A stretch of DNA of 7,315 bases. Source: Candidatus Methanofastidiosum methylothiophilum (lineage in GTDB: Archaea > Methanobacteriota_B > Thermococci > Methanofastidiosales > Methanofastidiosaceae). This document shows, in pieces, positions 1 to 6,039 of the stretch; positions within the stretch are counted from its first letter, which is position 1; each line of letters opens with the position of its first letter. The notes under the pieces were generated by a model that saw nothing but the letters and a program-made list of their open reading frames with translations, did not search any database and had not been told where the DNA came from. Both the position numbers and the translations under genes were made by a program. The DNA lies in the NCBI GenBank assembly GCA_001587675.1, contig LNGD01000081.1, forward strand, positions 1-7,315. The letters run 5' to 3'.

Positions 1-4
1 TCAT
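1..4 (-). CDS. Start codon of a cassette gene cut off by the window edge
   Basis: An ATG lies at positions 4-2, preceded on the minus strand by AAAGGA (16-11) with a six-base spacer, a good ribosome binding site. It sits about 70 bases inside the cassette that begins at position 73, the usual place for a cassette ORF. Only the first four bases are present, so nothing can be said about the product. The call rests on position and ribosome site alone. Confidence 0.5.
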
Positions 5-43
5 GATAATTCCTTTCGTCTAATATGCTCTATTATTTTTTAT

Positions 44-67
44 GCTCGGCGCGAATGCGCCGAGTCC
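44..67 (-). promoter_or_regulatory. Cassette-start hairpin (8-bp stem)
   Basis: Directly after the attC boundary, the minus strand reads GGA, then CTCGGCGC (64-57), loop ATTC (56-53), GCGCCGAG (52-45), then C. The stem is perfect over eight base pairs. It is the longest of five hairpins found at the same place in five of six cassettes. It is followed by an AT-rich leader of about 30 bases before the ribosome site. It has no T-tract and precedes the gene, so a terminator is unlikely. Its role is unknown. Confidence 0.6.
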
Positions 68-180
68 GCCGAACATTTGCTTAACCTGCGAGGCGTCATG
101 GCGCGATTCTTGCCGAGGAGCGCAGCGACGACAAGCAAGAATCGCGCCATAGCCGAGTCAGGTTGAAGCAATTGTTAGAG
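68..180 (-). other. attC: attC recombination site A (between the HerA cassette and the next one)
   Basis: In the gene direction this runs from R'' CTCTAAC (180-174) to R' GTTCGGC (74-68). The fourth base of R' is C, where the GTTRRRY consensus has a purine. The arms include a perfect 16-bp inverted repeat (98-113 with 135-150). The inner L arms AACC/GGTT are separated from the outer TTGCTT/AAGCAA pairing by one unpaired G at plus-strand position 165. This is the position of the extrahelical G that sets attC strand polarity, and it marks the plus strand as the recombining bottom strand. The apex holds GCGCAGC at 120-126. Confidence 0.92.
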
Positions 181-2262
181 CTTCCATTTTTCTTCAATAT
201 TCGGTACTTCAAAAATCATAGGAACATTAGATTTGAACGCTTTACCTGCTGCAATTGCTCTTCTAAATCTCAATGTTGGTAATACAGAAGCCATTTCGTC
301 TCCGAAATAATTTGAAAGGAAATCAACGCTTGTTTTGTCATATTCTTGAAATGAAACAACAGTATTACACTGAGTTAGAATTGTTTTAGATACATTAGCT
401 GTTCTTTGTGCAATTACAAGAAGACCAACATTGTACTTTCTGCCTTGCAATGCAATTTGTGCTATGCTATTGAGAACATTTTGAGAAGCTTTATTTGATT
501 CGCCAGAGAAATTCCATTCTGGAACAACTGTATGTGCTTCCTCTAATACAATGCAAATCTTTTTCATTCTGCCCTTATTGTCTTTTGCAATCTTGAATAA
601 TTCTTTAAATAATCTTTTTGTATACTCCAATATATTTTGTGAATTAGAGACATCTGGAAGCTCTATTATACTAACCATTTGACTTTGATCAGAAATAAAA
701 GTATTCAATGACCTGTTTAATATGGTTGTAATCTCATTATTACTTGTTTTAATAAGCTCTTTGTTTTGCTGATTAGGAAATTTCTCTAATTCATTATTTA
801 CTATCTCAAATTTTTCATAAATAGTTGTCTCATCTGTTGAGTTAATAATATTAGTAGTCTTTATATCAGAAAATACTTTTGCGTATTCTCCAGTAAAATC
901 TACAATTATAATTTTTGTATCATTATATGTCAGATATTGACGTATCAGGTTTCTAGAAAATACTGATTTCCCAGTACCTGTAACACCAAGAATTGCCATG
1001 TGGTGGGTTATAGCAAGATCCATATTCAATATAACTGGATATTTTGTATCAGGAATGTATCCAACAAGCAATTCACCTTTTTCAAGTTTCTTATCCTCAA
1101 TATCTGATACTGTGTATACAGGAGTATTTATAGGAGGAACCCAGCCATATTGTTCAAATTGGCAACGTTCTTTATTCCAGGTTCCTAATTGAATAGCTTC
1201 TCCCATGATATAACCGAATTGGTTTTTATTCTCTAGTTGTTCAACTTTTGTTGTTCCTTCTAGTATCTGATATAGAACAGTCTCATCATTAAAACTTACT
1301 TCGATTAGTTGGCCTTCCATAGCCTTAACTCTGGAATTGTATATAAATCGTATTTTCCCAATTATGCTATTCTCCGATATTATTCCTAAAAAACGCTTCA
1401 AGTATTCTGTACTATTTGATTCAGATATTTTATAAACTGCATCATATCGAATTAATTCATTTTTAGGAATTGAATCAAGCATTACCTCGATTTCTTTGTT
1501 TGTCAGTACTTTAATCCACTGCTCTTCATTGAGCCAATAAATATCGAATACCATTCCTCTTCTAACATAATTTCTTTCTTCTACAGAATATTTAAACTCA
1601 ACGAAATCAAAGAGTCTTAAAACAGGTCTTTGATTCACAGGAAATAATTTGACCAAGAATGTGTTCTTTGACTGAACTCCAAAAATCATTCCAAGTATAT
1701 TTTTATCAGTCTTTGTTGCTTGAACACTTAAAAATGATTCAATTATTTCAGCAACTTGTGGCATATTGAAGATCATAAAGATCAGCCAATACCAAAATAA
1801 GGGAATAATTTCATTTGATTGCAAACCGAACTGCTTGATTGCTCCCCAAAGAAAGAATGAAGAAAATAATGTTTCAGGTTTTCCAAGTATTCTATTTAGT
1901 CTTGAAAAGAGCTGGACGATTTTTAATTCTTCATTCAAAGGGTTGTTTCTAATCCAAAAAAGTGCATAGGAAGAAATAACAAGATAACCAACAAATGAAA
2001 CAAATAACCAGAATATCCAGTCCTGATCTTTTGGTGCGACCAATAATAAAGAGATAGACGCAGTTATTGCATTAACGAAAATATTTGCATCTTTTGAAAA
2101 ATGTGGCTGATCAATTAGTGAGAGTAAAATGAGTAGGAGTATCCCAGAAGACAACCAAAACTGAGAAATTGAAAGTAATATACTTTTATTTATGCAAATA
2201 CTAATTACCAATAGAAGAAGAATTGATATTACGAAAAGAATAAACCTGTATTTTTTACTCAT
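175..2262 (-). CDS. Membrane-anchored HerA/DUF87-type P-loop ATPase
   Basis: This 695-residue protein has an N-terminal membrane region and a C-terminal HerA/FtsK-type ATPase. Hydrophobic stretches lie near residues 7-24, 29-49, 60-77 and 81-103, with a weaker one near 153-168, so it is probably anchored by four or five helices. A beta-rich stretch around 295-345 could be a HAS-barrel. The ATPase shows Walker A GVTGTGKS (426-433), the VDFTGEY strand typical of DUF87/HerA (454-460), Walker B ICIVLEEAH (569-577) and the ALQGRKYNVGLLVIAQRT segment (604-621), which would hold the sensor and arginine finger. HerA proteins form hexameric DNA translocases, usually with a NurA or other nuclease partner. 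Here the gene is alone in its cassette. The nearest nuclease-like gene is in the neighbouring cassette, across an attC. The stop TAA (177-175) is formed by the R'' box of attC A. The start at 2262 is chosen for its GGAG ribosome site; longer in-frame starts lie inside attC B. A defence role is inference. Confidence 0.88.
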   Translation of the reverse strand: MSKKYRFILFVISILLLLVISICINKSILLSISQFWLSSGILLLILLSLIDQPHFSKDANIFVNAITASISLLLVAPKDQDWIFWLFVSFVGYLVISSYALFWIRNNPLNEELKIVQLFSRLNRILGKPETLFSSFFLWGAIKQFGLQSNEIIPLFWYWLIFMIFNMPQVAEIIESFLSVQATKTDKNILGMIFGVQSKNTFLVKLFPVNQRPVLRLFDFVEFKYSVEERNYVRRGMVFDIYWLNEEQWIKVLTNKEIEVMLDSIPKNELIRYDAVYKISESNSTEYLKRFLGIISENSIIGKIRFIYNSRVKAMEGQLIEVSFNDETVLYQILEGTTKVEQLENKNQFGYIMGEAIQLGTWNKERCQFEQYGWVPPINTPVYTVSDIEDKKLEKGELLVGYIPDTKYPVILNMDLAITHHMAILGVTGTGKSVFSRNLIRQYLTYNDTKIIIVDFTGEYAKVFSDIKTTNIINSTDETTIYEKFEIVNNELEKFPNQQNKELIKTSNNEITTILNRSLNTFISDQSQMVSIIELPDVSNSQNILEYTKRLFKELFKIAKDNKGRMKKICIVLEEAHTVVPEWNFSGESNKASQNVLNSIAQIALQGRKYNVGLLVIAQRTANVSKTILTQCNTVVSFQEYDKTSVDFLSNYFGDEMASVLPTLRFRRAIAAGKAFKSNVPMIFEVPNIEEKWKL

Positions 2263-2267
2263 TTTTT

Positions 2268-2271
2268 CTCC
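2268..2271 (-). promoter_or_regulatory. Ribosome binding site fixing the HerA-type ATPase start
   Basis: The minus strand reads GGAG (2271-2268), five A, then ATG at 2262-2260. The two longer in-frame ATGs do not work as cassette starts: the one at 2292 straddles the recombination point and the one at 2334 is inside the upstream attC. Confidence 0.7.
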
Positions 2272-2283
2272 AATCTTTGATAG

Positions 2284-2397
2284 CTCTAACATTGTGTTGA
2301 CCCGCGAGGCGTTTAGCTGGCGCGGTTCGTGCAAATGGCGCGCAGCGCCTGCACGAACCGTGACAGCAGCCGAGTCGGGTTGGACACGTTGTTAGAC
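2284..2397 (-). other. attC: attC recombination site B (nuclease-like cassette / HerA cassette)
   Basis: In the gene direction R'' is GTCTAAC (2397-2391) and R' is GTTAGAG (2290-2284). The central arms CGGTTCGTGCA (2323-2333) and TGCACGAACCG (2350-2360) pair over 11 bp. The apex forms GGCGC-GCA-GCGCC (2337-2349). The L region carries the unpaired plus-strand G at 2382. Its L boxes (GTGTTGACC) and arms match attC D rather than attC A, C and E, so the array holds at least two attC subfamilies. Confidence 0.92.
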
Positions 2398-2400
2398 GAA

Positions 2401-3102
2401 TTACTTCTCACAATTTATAAATATGTTGCATATATGTTTTTTTATTTTACTTTCGTCTATTCCCAATTCTTTATATTCTGCCCTTATAGCGCTTAACCAC
2501 TCTTCCTTTGTTTTTACACCTTTATCTTCTTCTACTTTGACTTTTTCACCTTCAATTACCCTTTTTTTATAGCCATCGATAAAATAGATATATACCAAGC
2601 CCGCATTAATCCCTTCTTTATTTAAATAGTGCGTAAATGCCAATCGATTTGCGAGCTGATAATAATTCCCAAACCAATCTTTAGTCGTTGAAGCCCCTAA
2701 TTCTTCCGCCGTTTCATTAAATGCTTTTTCTATCTTTTCTTTATTCTTATTTTCTTGCCCTCCAAACTGGCTTTCCAGCTCACCTATATGAGCTTTTGCT
2801 TCAACTATATAGTATTTACCGTTTAGAATAAAAACCGCGTCCCAGTTTTGCGTGTTTCCCGTCCAATAATCCGACCAACTCTTTTTCATAACTTCATATT
2901 TTGGATGATCTGAAAGGAATTCTATTCCTTTTATTTCAGCATCTAACGATATCTTTTGCTTGTTATATCCAAAATCAAGCCACTTAATTTCACCCTGCAC
3001 TCCCAACTCTTTTTGTATTATCTGGTCTAGTTCTTGTCTATGATGCCCTAAAAACCTAAGCAACTGAAACTCACTTCCATAGCCCAATCCGATCTCTGCC
3101 AT
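2401..3102 (-). CDS. PD-(D/E)XK nuclease-like protein
   Basis: This 233-residue soluble protein fits a PD-(D/E)XK core. NWDAV gives the metal-binding Asp (D88), and after a short loop the strand YYIVEAKAH gives Glu101 and Lys103. Helix NYYQLANRLAF (147-157) supplies a Gln (Q149) placed like the Q of RecB- and Mrr-like nucleases. From memory the family includes many uncharacterised proteins with the same WDAV...VEAKAHxxEL signature, so the fold call is fairly firm and the substrate unknown. The C-terminal third is rich in Lys and Glu. It is the only gene in its cassette, with AAGGAGG (3114-3108) five bases before the ATG and the stop two codons from the attC R'' box. The next cassette downstream carries a HerA-type ATPase, a class often partnered by nucleases. 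Whether these two cooperate cannot be told from sequence. Confidence 0.8.
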   Translation of the reverse strand: MAEIGLGYGSEFQLLRFLGHHRQELDQIIQKELGVQGEIKWLDFGYNKQKISLDAEIKGIEFLSDHPKYEVMKKSWSDYWTGNTQNWDAVFILNGKYYIVEAKAHIGELESQFGGQENKNKEKIEKAFNETAEELGASTTKDWFGNYYQLANRLAFTHYLNKEGINAGLVYIYFIDGYKKRVIEGEKVKVEEDKGVKTKEEWLSAIRAEYKELGIDESKIKKHICNIFINCEK

Positions 3103-3123
3103 ACTTCCCTCCTTGATATTTCA

Positions 3124-3140
3124 GCGCGCAACGCGCGTCC
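3124..3140 (-). promoter_or_regulatory. Cassette-start hairpin (5-bp stem)
   Basis: After the cassette boundary the minus strand reads GGA, CGCGC (3137-3133), GTT, GCGCG (3129-3125), C. The hairpin lies between attC C and the AAGGAGG ribosome site of the nuclease-like gene, about ten bases upstream of it. It matches the GGA-stem-loop-stem-C pattern of the other cassette starts, but its stem sequence differs and pairing is kept. Confidence 0.6.
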
Positions 3141-3250
3141 GTCTAACATTTGCTTAACCTGCGAGGCGTATATTGGCGCAAAACTTGCCAAGCGAAGCGA
3201 AAAGCAAGTTTTGTGACAATAGCCGAGTCAGGTTGAAGCGATTGTTAGCT
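3141..3250 (-). other. attC: attC recombination site C (ATPase cassette / nuclease-like cassette)
   Basis: In the gene direction R'' is AGCTAAC (3250-3244) and R' is GTTAGAC (3147-3141). The arms CAAAACTTGC (3179-3188) and GCAAGTTTTG (3204-3213) pair perfectly. The unpaired plus-strand G is at 3235 and the apex holds GCGAAGC (3192-3198). It is nearly identical in sequence to attC E. Confidence 0.92.
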
Positions 3251-3709
3251 GTCTTTTTTTAGTAGTTCTATATGTTGATTACATTCATCTATTATATAAT
3301 TAGGGATAATTTGATATTCGCATGGATTTAGTTGATAAATGTAGTTATTTTCTATATGGAATGCTTCATTGATAAACTTTTTTACAACATCTGATTCTAT
3401 CAGTGATGTTTTGTCATCAAAAATCATTCTATAAAAATGCAATTTCTCATAATTATTTGGGGCTGCTGCATATGACGCAATCATATCGGAATCGCTTCTA
3501 ACTAGGTTTATTACTTCAGAATATTTAAAGGAATCTATTCTTTCCCTAAGCTCTTCTTCACCCTTAACTATATCTTCCGGTTCCATAATAGTAATTCCAC
3601 TAACTGAATGTATCTCTGGTACTTCCCTCTTGTGAAATATATTTGAAAGCAATTGATATCCCATGGTATTTTTTTTTGGTAATTTCATAGAGCCTTCGCA
3701 AATACACAA
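3245..3709 (-). CDS. C-terminal fragment of the broken ATPase
   Basis: This frame gives the native C-terminus from the nine-A run (3677-3669) onward, about 143 residues starting around NTMGYQLLSNIFHKREVP. The residues before that run are out-of-frame reading of the middle fragment. It contains no motif that I can assign to a nuclease or other effector. It has no ribosome site of its own, so it is unlikely to be made unless the frame is restored by slippage in the A run. Confidence 0.35.
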   Translation of the reverse strand: MCICEGSMKLPKKNTMGYQLLSNIFHKREVPEIHSVSGITIMEPEDIVKGEEELRERIDSFKYSEVINLVRSDSDMIASYAAAPNNYEKLHFYRMIFDDKTSLIESDVVKKFINEAFHIENNYIYQLNPCEYQIIPNYIIDECNQHIELLKKDS

Positions 3710-4043
3710 GTTTATTTAAAGTACTCGTTGACGCACATATGTTGTCATTGCAAATATCTATGAACGTCTTTATGTTTTCTTTCAATATTACCTTTTCTGA
3801 TAATAAGCCATTGTTGTTTTCTAAAAATGTAGCAAATGGTGCTTCAAAACGATCAGTATGCACAAGCATCATATCAACAATCGGATCAAAGTCATGAGTT
3901 AGCATTAGGACAGTTTTACCCTTAAGAAACTTTTCCTTTCTAAATAACATGTCTATTATTGCATACTTCTTGTTTTTATCGAATGAGGAAATAGGATCGT
4001 CTAAAATGATCATATCAGGTTTGCTTTTAATAGCATCATACAT
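3600..4043 (-). CDS. Middle fragment of the broken ATPase (Walker B and switch His)
   Basis: This reading frame continues in phase from the N-terminal fragment after the TGA. It holds Walker B IILDDPISSFD and the switch motif LTHDFD, which belong to the same ABC ATPase head. The ATG at 4043 has no convincing ribosome site, so independent translation is doubtful. Downstream of the nine-A run the frame is wrong and ends at TAG (3602-3600), so roughly the last 24 residues are not native. Confidence 0.35.
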   Translation of the reverse strand: MYDAIKSKPDMIILDDPISSFDKNKKYAIIDMLFRKEKFLKGKTVLMLTHDFDPIVDMMLVHTDRFEAPFATFLENNNGLLSEKVILKENIKTFIDICNDNICASTSTLNKLVYLRRLYEITKKKYHGISIAFKYISQEGSTRDTFS

Positions 4044-4073
4044 GAATAGAACAAGAGAAATCGCATTTTTTTC

Positions 4074-5351
4074 TCAAAAACTTAGATGGCCTTTTGCATC
4101 TAATACTATTCCATTGGTATCTGTGTAAATGAGCTTTAATCGTCTAATTCCGCTATCATCTTCTATTAGATCAACATGGTATTTGTATCCAGCATTGTAA
4201 AGAAAAGCATTAATTTCTTCATTATTTGTTTTTACAATCGTTTCAATAAGCCGTTGTTGCTTTTTGATGCAACCTTGAAGTATCCCTGCTTTTTCAGTGA
4301 CTTTTTCTATGGAACTATTAACTATACTTACTTTTTCGGCTGTTTTTGCAGAATCAAGATGATTATACAAAGTCAAATCTATTATGTATTCTTTAAGTCC
4401 ATCAATTACCTTGTCTACGTCTCTTAATGAGTTAAATCCAATAGTTTGAGCATTTTCAAATTTTCTTTTCAGTCTTTCAATCTGATCTCTAACTTCTCTA
4501 AGAAACTCTGCTTGTTCTTCAGTATATCCACTAACGCTCTTTACAAAGGTATTAATTGTTTCCTTTGTTTTTTCAGAAAAGTATTCTCCAAGTCTTTGGA
4601 AAACAAGAAGTATCTTTGTCATGTTTTCGATTATTTTTGGATCATAAGATTGACTTACTTTTCTAATAGTATCTTTTTTTTCCTTAATATCAGTTATACA
4701 ATACGGACAGTTCTCAGTAATATCAATGAATGCTTGTCCATCAAGTTGCCACTTGATCCAGCGATAATTTTCCTTTGAGTGAATATAGTCTCTATACATT
4801 TCAAGGCCTGGAGGTATATTTTCAACTTTATTGCCTTCTTTAAATGCTTTCGACATCATGCTACTTCCATGAAGTCCTTTCTTTGTTTCTCTACCAAAAG
4901 CATTTATCAACTCACCAAAGTCATTCTTGAGGCTTTCTATTTCCTTATCAGTCGAAAGGATTGTTTTTATTTCTTGAACTAAAGATTCTATTTCAAGAAT
5001 TCCTCTATCATACTCTTCATTTCTAATGAATATATCAAAGCTTCCCTTAACTAGCTCGTCTTGTTGAAAAATATACTCATCAATATACTCTTCATTGAAT
5101 ATTCTTACGTTATTTATTCTTTCAATACCAGTAATACTAGGCTGAACAGTTTCATCATCCAAACGTTTATATGGCTTAAGGCTAGAAATTGCATTTTCTT
5201 TTTTAGATTTATCTCTGACTGCTATTGTTATTGCACTACAGATAGTGCTTTTTCCAGTACCATTTATTGCGTACTTGATATTGAGCATGTTTTCTTTGAC
5301 TTCTACGTCGCCATTATCGATGTTGTTGCAGTTTTCAATATGAAGTTTCAT
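4074..5351 (-). CDS. N-terminal fragment of the broken ATPase (Walker A and zinc-hook half)
   Basis: This is the part that should still be translated, 425 residues from the strong ribosome site to the TGA inside the ABC signature. It keeps Walker A (28-36), the VRIFNEEYID segment (82-91) typical of AAA_13 proteins, and the CPYC hook (215-218). It lacks the signature, Walker B and switch His, so it cannot form a complete ATPase site. The TAA/TAG-free reading continues directly past the TGA, so this is a fragment of the full gene and not a separate gene. Confidence 0.6.
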   Translation of the reverse strand: MKLHIENCNNIDNGDVEVKENMLNIKYAINGTGKSTICSAITIAVRDKSKKENAISSLKPYKRLDDETVQPSITGIERINNVRIFNEEYIDEYIFQQDELVKGSFDIFIRNEEYDRGILEIESLVQEIKTILSTDKEIESLKNDFGELINAFGRETKKGLHGSSMMSKAFKEGNKVENIPPGLEMYRDYIHSKENYRWIKWQLDGQAFIDITENCPYCITDIKEKKDTIRKVSQSYDPKIIENMTKILLVFQRLGEYFSEKTKETINTFVKSVSGYTEEQAEFLREVRDQIERLKRKFENAQTIGFNSLRDVDKVIDGLKEYIIDLTLYNHLDSAKTAEKVSIVNSSIEKVTEKAGILQGCIKKQQRLIETIVKTNNEEINAFLYNAGYKYHVDLIEDDSGIRRLKLIYTDTNGIVLDAKGHLSF

Positions 5352-5364
5352 GTATTCTCCTTTT

Positions 5365-5377
5365 GCCCGAAGGGTCC
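5365..5377 (-). promoter_or_regulatory. Cassette-start hairpin (3-bp stem)
   Basis: The minus strand reads GGA, CCC (5374-5372), TTC, GGG (5368-5366), C. As RNA the centre is C-UUCG-G, a stable tetraloop motif. As plus-strand DNA it is CCC-GAA-GGG. It ends two bases before the AAGGAG ribosome site of the ATPase gene, the closest spacing among the five cassette-start hairpins. Confidence 0.55.
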
Positions 5378-5491
5378 AGCTAACATTGTGTTGACCTGCG
5401 AGGCGTTTAGCTGGCGCGGTTCATGCAAATGGCGCGTAGCGACTGCATGAACCGTGACAGTAGCGTTGACAGGTTGAACACTTTGTTAGGC
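5378..5491 (-). other. attC: attC recombination site D (VOC cassette / ATPase cassette)
   Basis: In the gene direction R'' is GCCTAAC (5491-5485) and R' is GTTAGCT (5384-5378). The arms CGGTTCATGCA (5417-5427) and TGCATGAACCG (5444-5454) pair over 11 bp. Compared with attC B, one pair has changed from G-C to A-T on both sides, keeping the stem. The unpaired plus-strand G is at 5476 and the apex holds GCGTAGC (5434-5440). Positions 5464-5470 read CGTTGAC, where its closest relative, attC B, has CGAGTC-like sequence. Confidence 0.92.
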
Positions 5492-5509
5492 ATCTTTTCC
5501 TATTTACTA

Positions 5510-5881
5510 TTATACATATTGATCAAACATTATCCTGTTCCCATCCGGATCTTCAATAATAAAATGCTCCGGACCCTTTGTTGTTTCATCCGCTTCCTTA
5601 ATGAACTCTATTCCTTTCCCCTTATAATTCCTTTGGATCTCTCTTATATCATTATATTCATTTAACACGTTTGCGTTTTGATCCCAACCAGGGCTAAATG
5701 TAAGGATGTTTTTATCAAACATTCCCTGAAATAAACCTATAACACATTCTTCATTCTTCAATACGACCCAGTTCTCTTCTATATTTCCACCTTTATCAAT
5801 GAAACCAAGTTTCTTATAGAACTCATATGACTTCCGGATATCTTTGACGGTTAAACTTACCGAAAAGGCACCAAGTTTCAT
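5510..5881 (-). CDS. VOC-family (glyoxalase/bleomycin-resistance fold) protein
   Basis: This 123-residue protein has the two beta-alpha-beta-beta-beta modules of the vicinal oxygen chelate fold. The first module covers SVSLTVKDIRKSYEFYKKLGF (7-27) to about residue 60, and the second covers roughly 75-123 and ends in the hallmark EDPDGNRIMFDQYV. The middle segment LFQGMF...NILTFSPGWDQN (50-69) matches, from memory, a common subfamily of VOC proteins of unknown substrate. The usual first metal ligand, a His in strand 1, is a Ser here (S9), so classical glyoxalase I or fosfomycin/bleomycin resistance chemistry should not be assumed. The start at 5881 is preferred over the ATG at 5893 because GGAGG (5891-5887) lies five bases before it and the longer start has none. 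It is the only gene of its cassette, with the stop about 18 bases from the attC R'' box. Confidence 0.9.
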   Translation of the reverse strand: MKLGAFSVSLTVKDIRKSYEFYKKLGFIDKGGNIEENWVVLKNEECVIGLFQGMFDKNILTFSPGWDQNANVLNEYNDIREIQRNYKGKGIEFIKEADETTKGPEHFIIEDPDGNRIMFDQYV

Positions 5882-5886
5882 AAAAA

Positions 5887-5891
5887 CCTCC
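5887..5891 (-). promoter_or_regulatory. Ribosome binding site fixing the VOC protein start
   Basis: The minus strand reads GGAGG (5891-5887), five T, then ATG (5881-5879). The alternative ATG at 5893-5891 overlaps this ribosome site and would add the atypical residues MEVF before the fold begins. Confidence 0.75.
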
Positions 5892-5913
5892 ATATCCCAT
5901 AAATTAACCCGCG

Positions 5914-5924
5914 CCCGCAGGGTC
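5914..5924 (-). promoter_or_regulatory. Cassette-start hairpin (3-bp stem)
   Basis: The minus strand reads AGA (5925-5923), CCC (5922-5920), TGC, GGG (5916-5914), C. On the plus strand the loop is GCA. It occupies the same place after the cassette boundary as the other hairpins, about 22 bases upstream of the ribosome site. Here the leading GGA is AGA. Confidence 0.5.
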
Positions 5925-5925
5925 T

Positions 5926-6035
5926 GCCTAACGTTTGCTTAACCTGCGAGGCGTACATTGGCGCAAAACTTGCCGAGCGAAGCGGCTAGCAAGTTTTGTG
6001 ACAATAGCCGAGTCAGGTTGAAGCAGTTGTTAGGT
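5926..6035 (-). other. attC: attC recombination site E (protease cassette / VOC cassette)
   Basis: In the gene direction R'' is ACCTAAC (6035-6029) and R' is GTTAGGC (5932-5926). The arms CAAAACTTGC (5964-5973) and GCAAGTTTTG (5989-5998) pair perfectly. The unpaired plus-strand G is at 6020 and the apex holds GCGAAGC (5977-5983). It differs from attC C mainly at the outer boxes and just around the apex. Confidence 0.92.
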
Positions 6036-6039
6036 GAAA

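Larger units (their letters stand above)
3245..5351 (-). pseudogene. Zinc-hook ABC-type ATPase (RloC/PrrC-like AAA_13 group), broken twice
   Basis: Repairing two lesions gives one protein of about 701 residues. Walker A is AINGTGKST (28-36). CPYC (215-218) lies between long helical stretches, like a Rad50-style zinc hook. The ABC signature should read LSFGE (423-427), Walker B is MIILDDP (447-453) and the switch His is H486 in LTHD. This order matches AAA_13 ATPases such as RloC and PrrC, whose ATPase controls a C-terminal toxic domain. The C-terminal 200 residues here show no motif I recognise. Lesion one is a TGA at 4073-4071 replacing the signature Gly codon (GGA to TGA), in frame on both sides. 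Lesion two is a run of nine A (3677-3669) where eight would restore frame. The ribosome site AAGGAG (5362-5357) and start are intact, and the final TAA (3247-3245) is supplied by the attC R'' box. The simplest reading is a decaying defence-type gene; sequencing error could explain the homopolymer but less easily the TGA. Confidence 0.85.

Noticed and set aside
2263..2334. N-terminal extension of the HerA-type ATPase to an ATG at 2334
   Set aside because: Its residues are attC sequence read in frame, with no ribosome site, and a cassette gene cannot normally depend on codons of the preceding attC.
4071..4073. Selenocysteine, or recoding of TGA as Gly or Trp
   Set aside because: The position is a structural Gly of the ABC signature, I saw no obvious hairpin just downstream, no other gene in the window has an internal TGA, and a second unrelated lesion lies in the same gene.
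4176..5665. Several plus-strand open frames of 60-130 codons opposite the ATPase and VOC genes (also 998-1192, 1766-1969, 2192-2395)
   Set aside because: They are antisense to well-supported genes, lack good ribosome sites, translate to low-complexity Phe/Ile/Cys-rich sequence, and some run through attC sites.
5510..5881. Calling the VOC protein a fosfomycin or bleomycin resistance enzyme
   Set aside because: The fold is shared, but the strand-1 metal ligand is not a His and no resistance-specific motif is visible.
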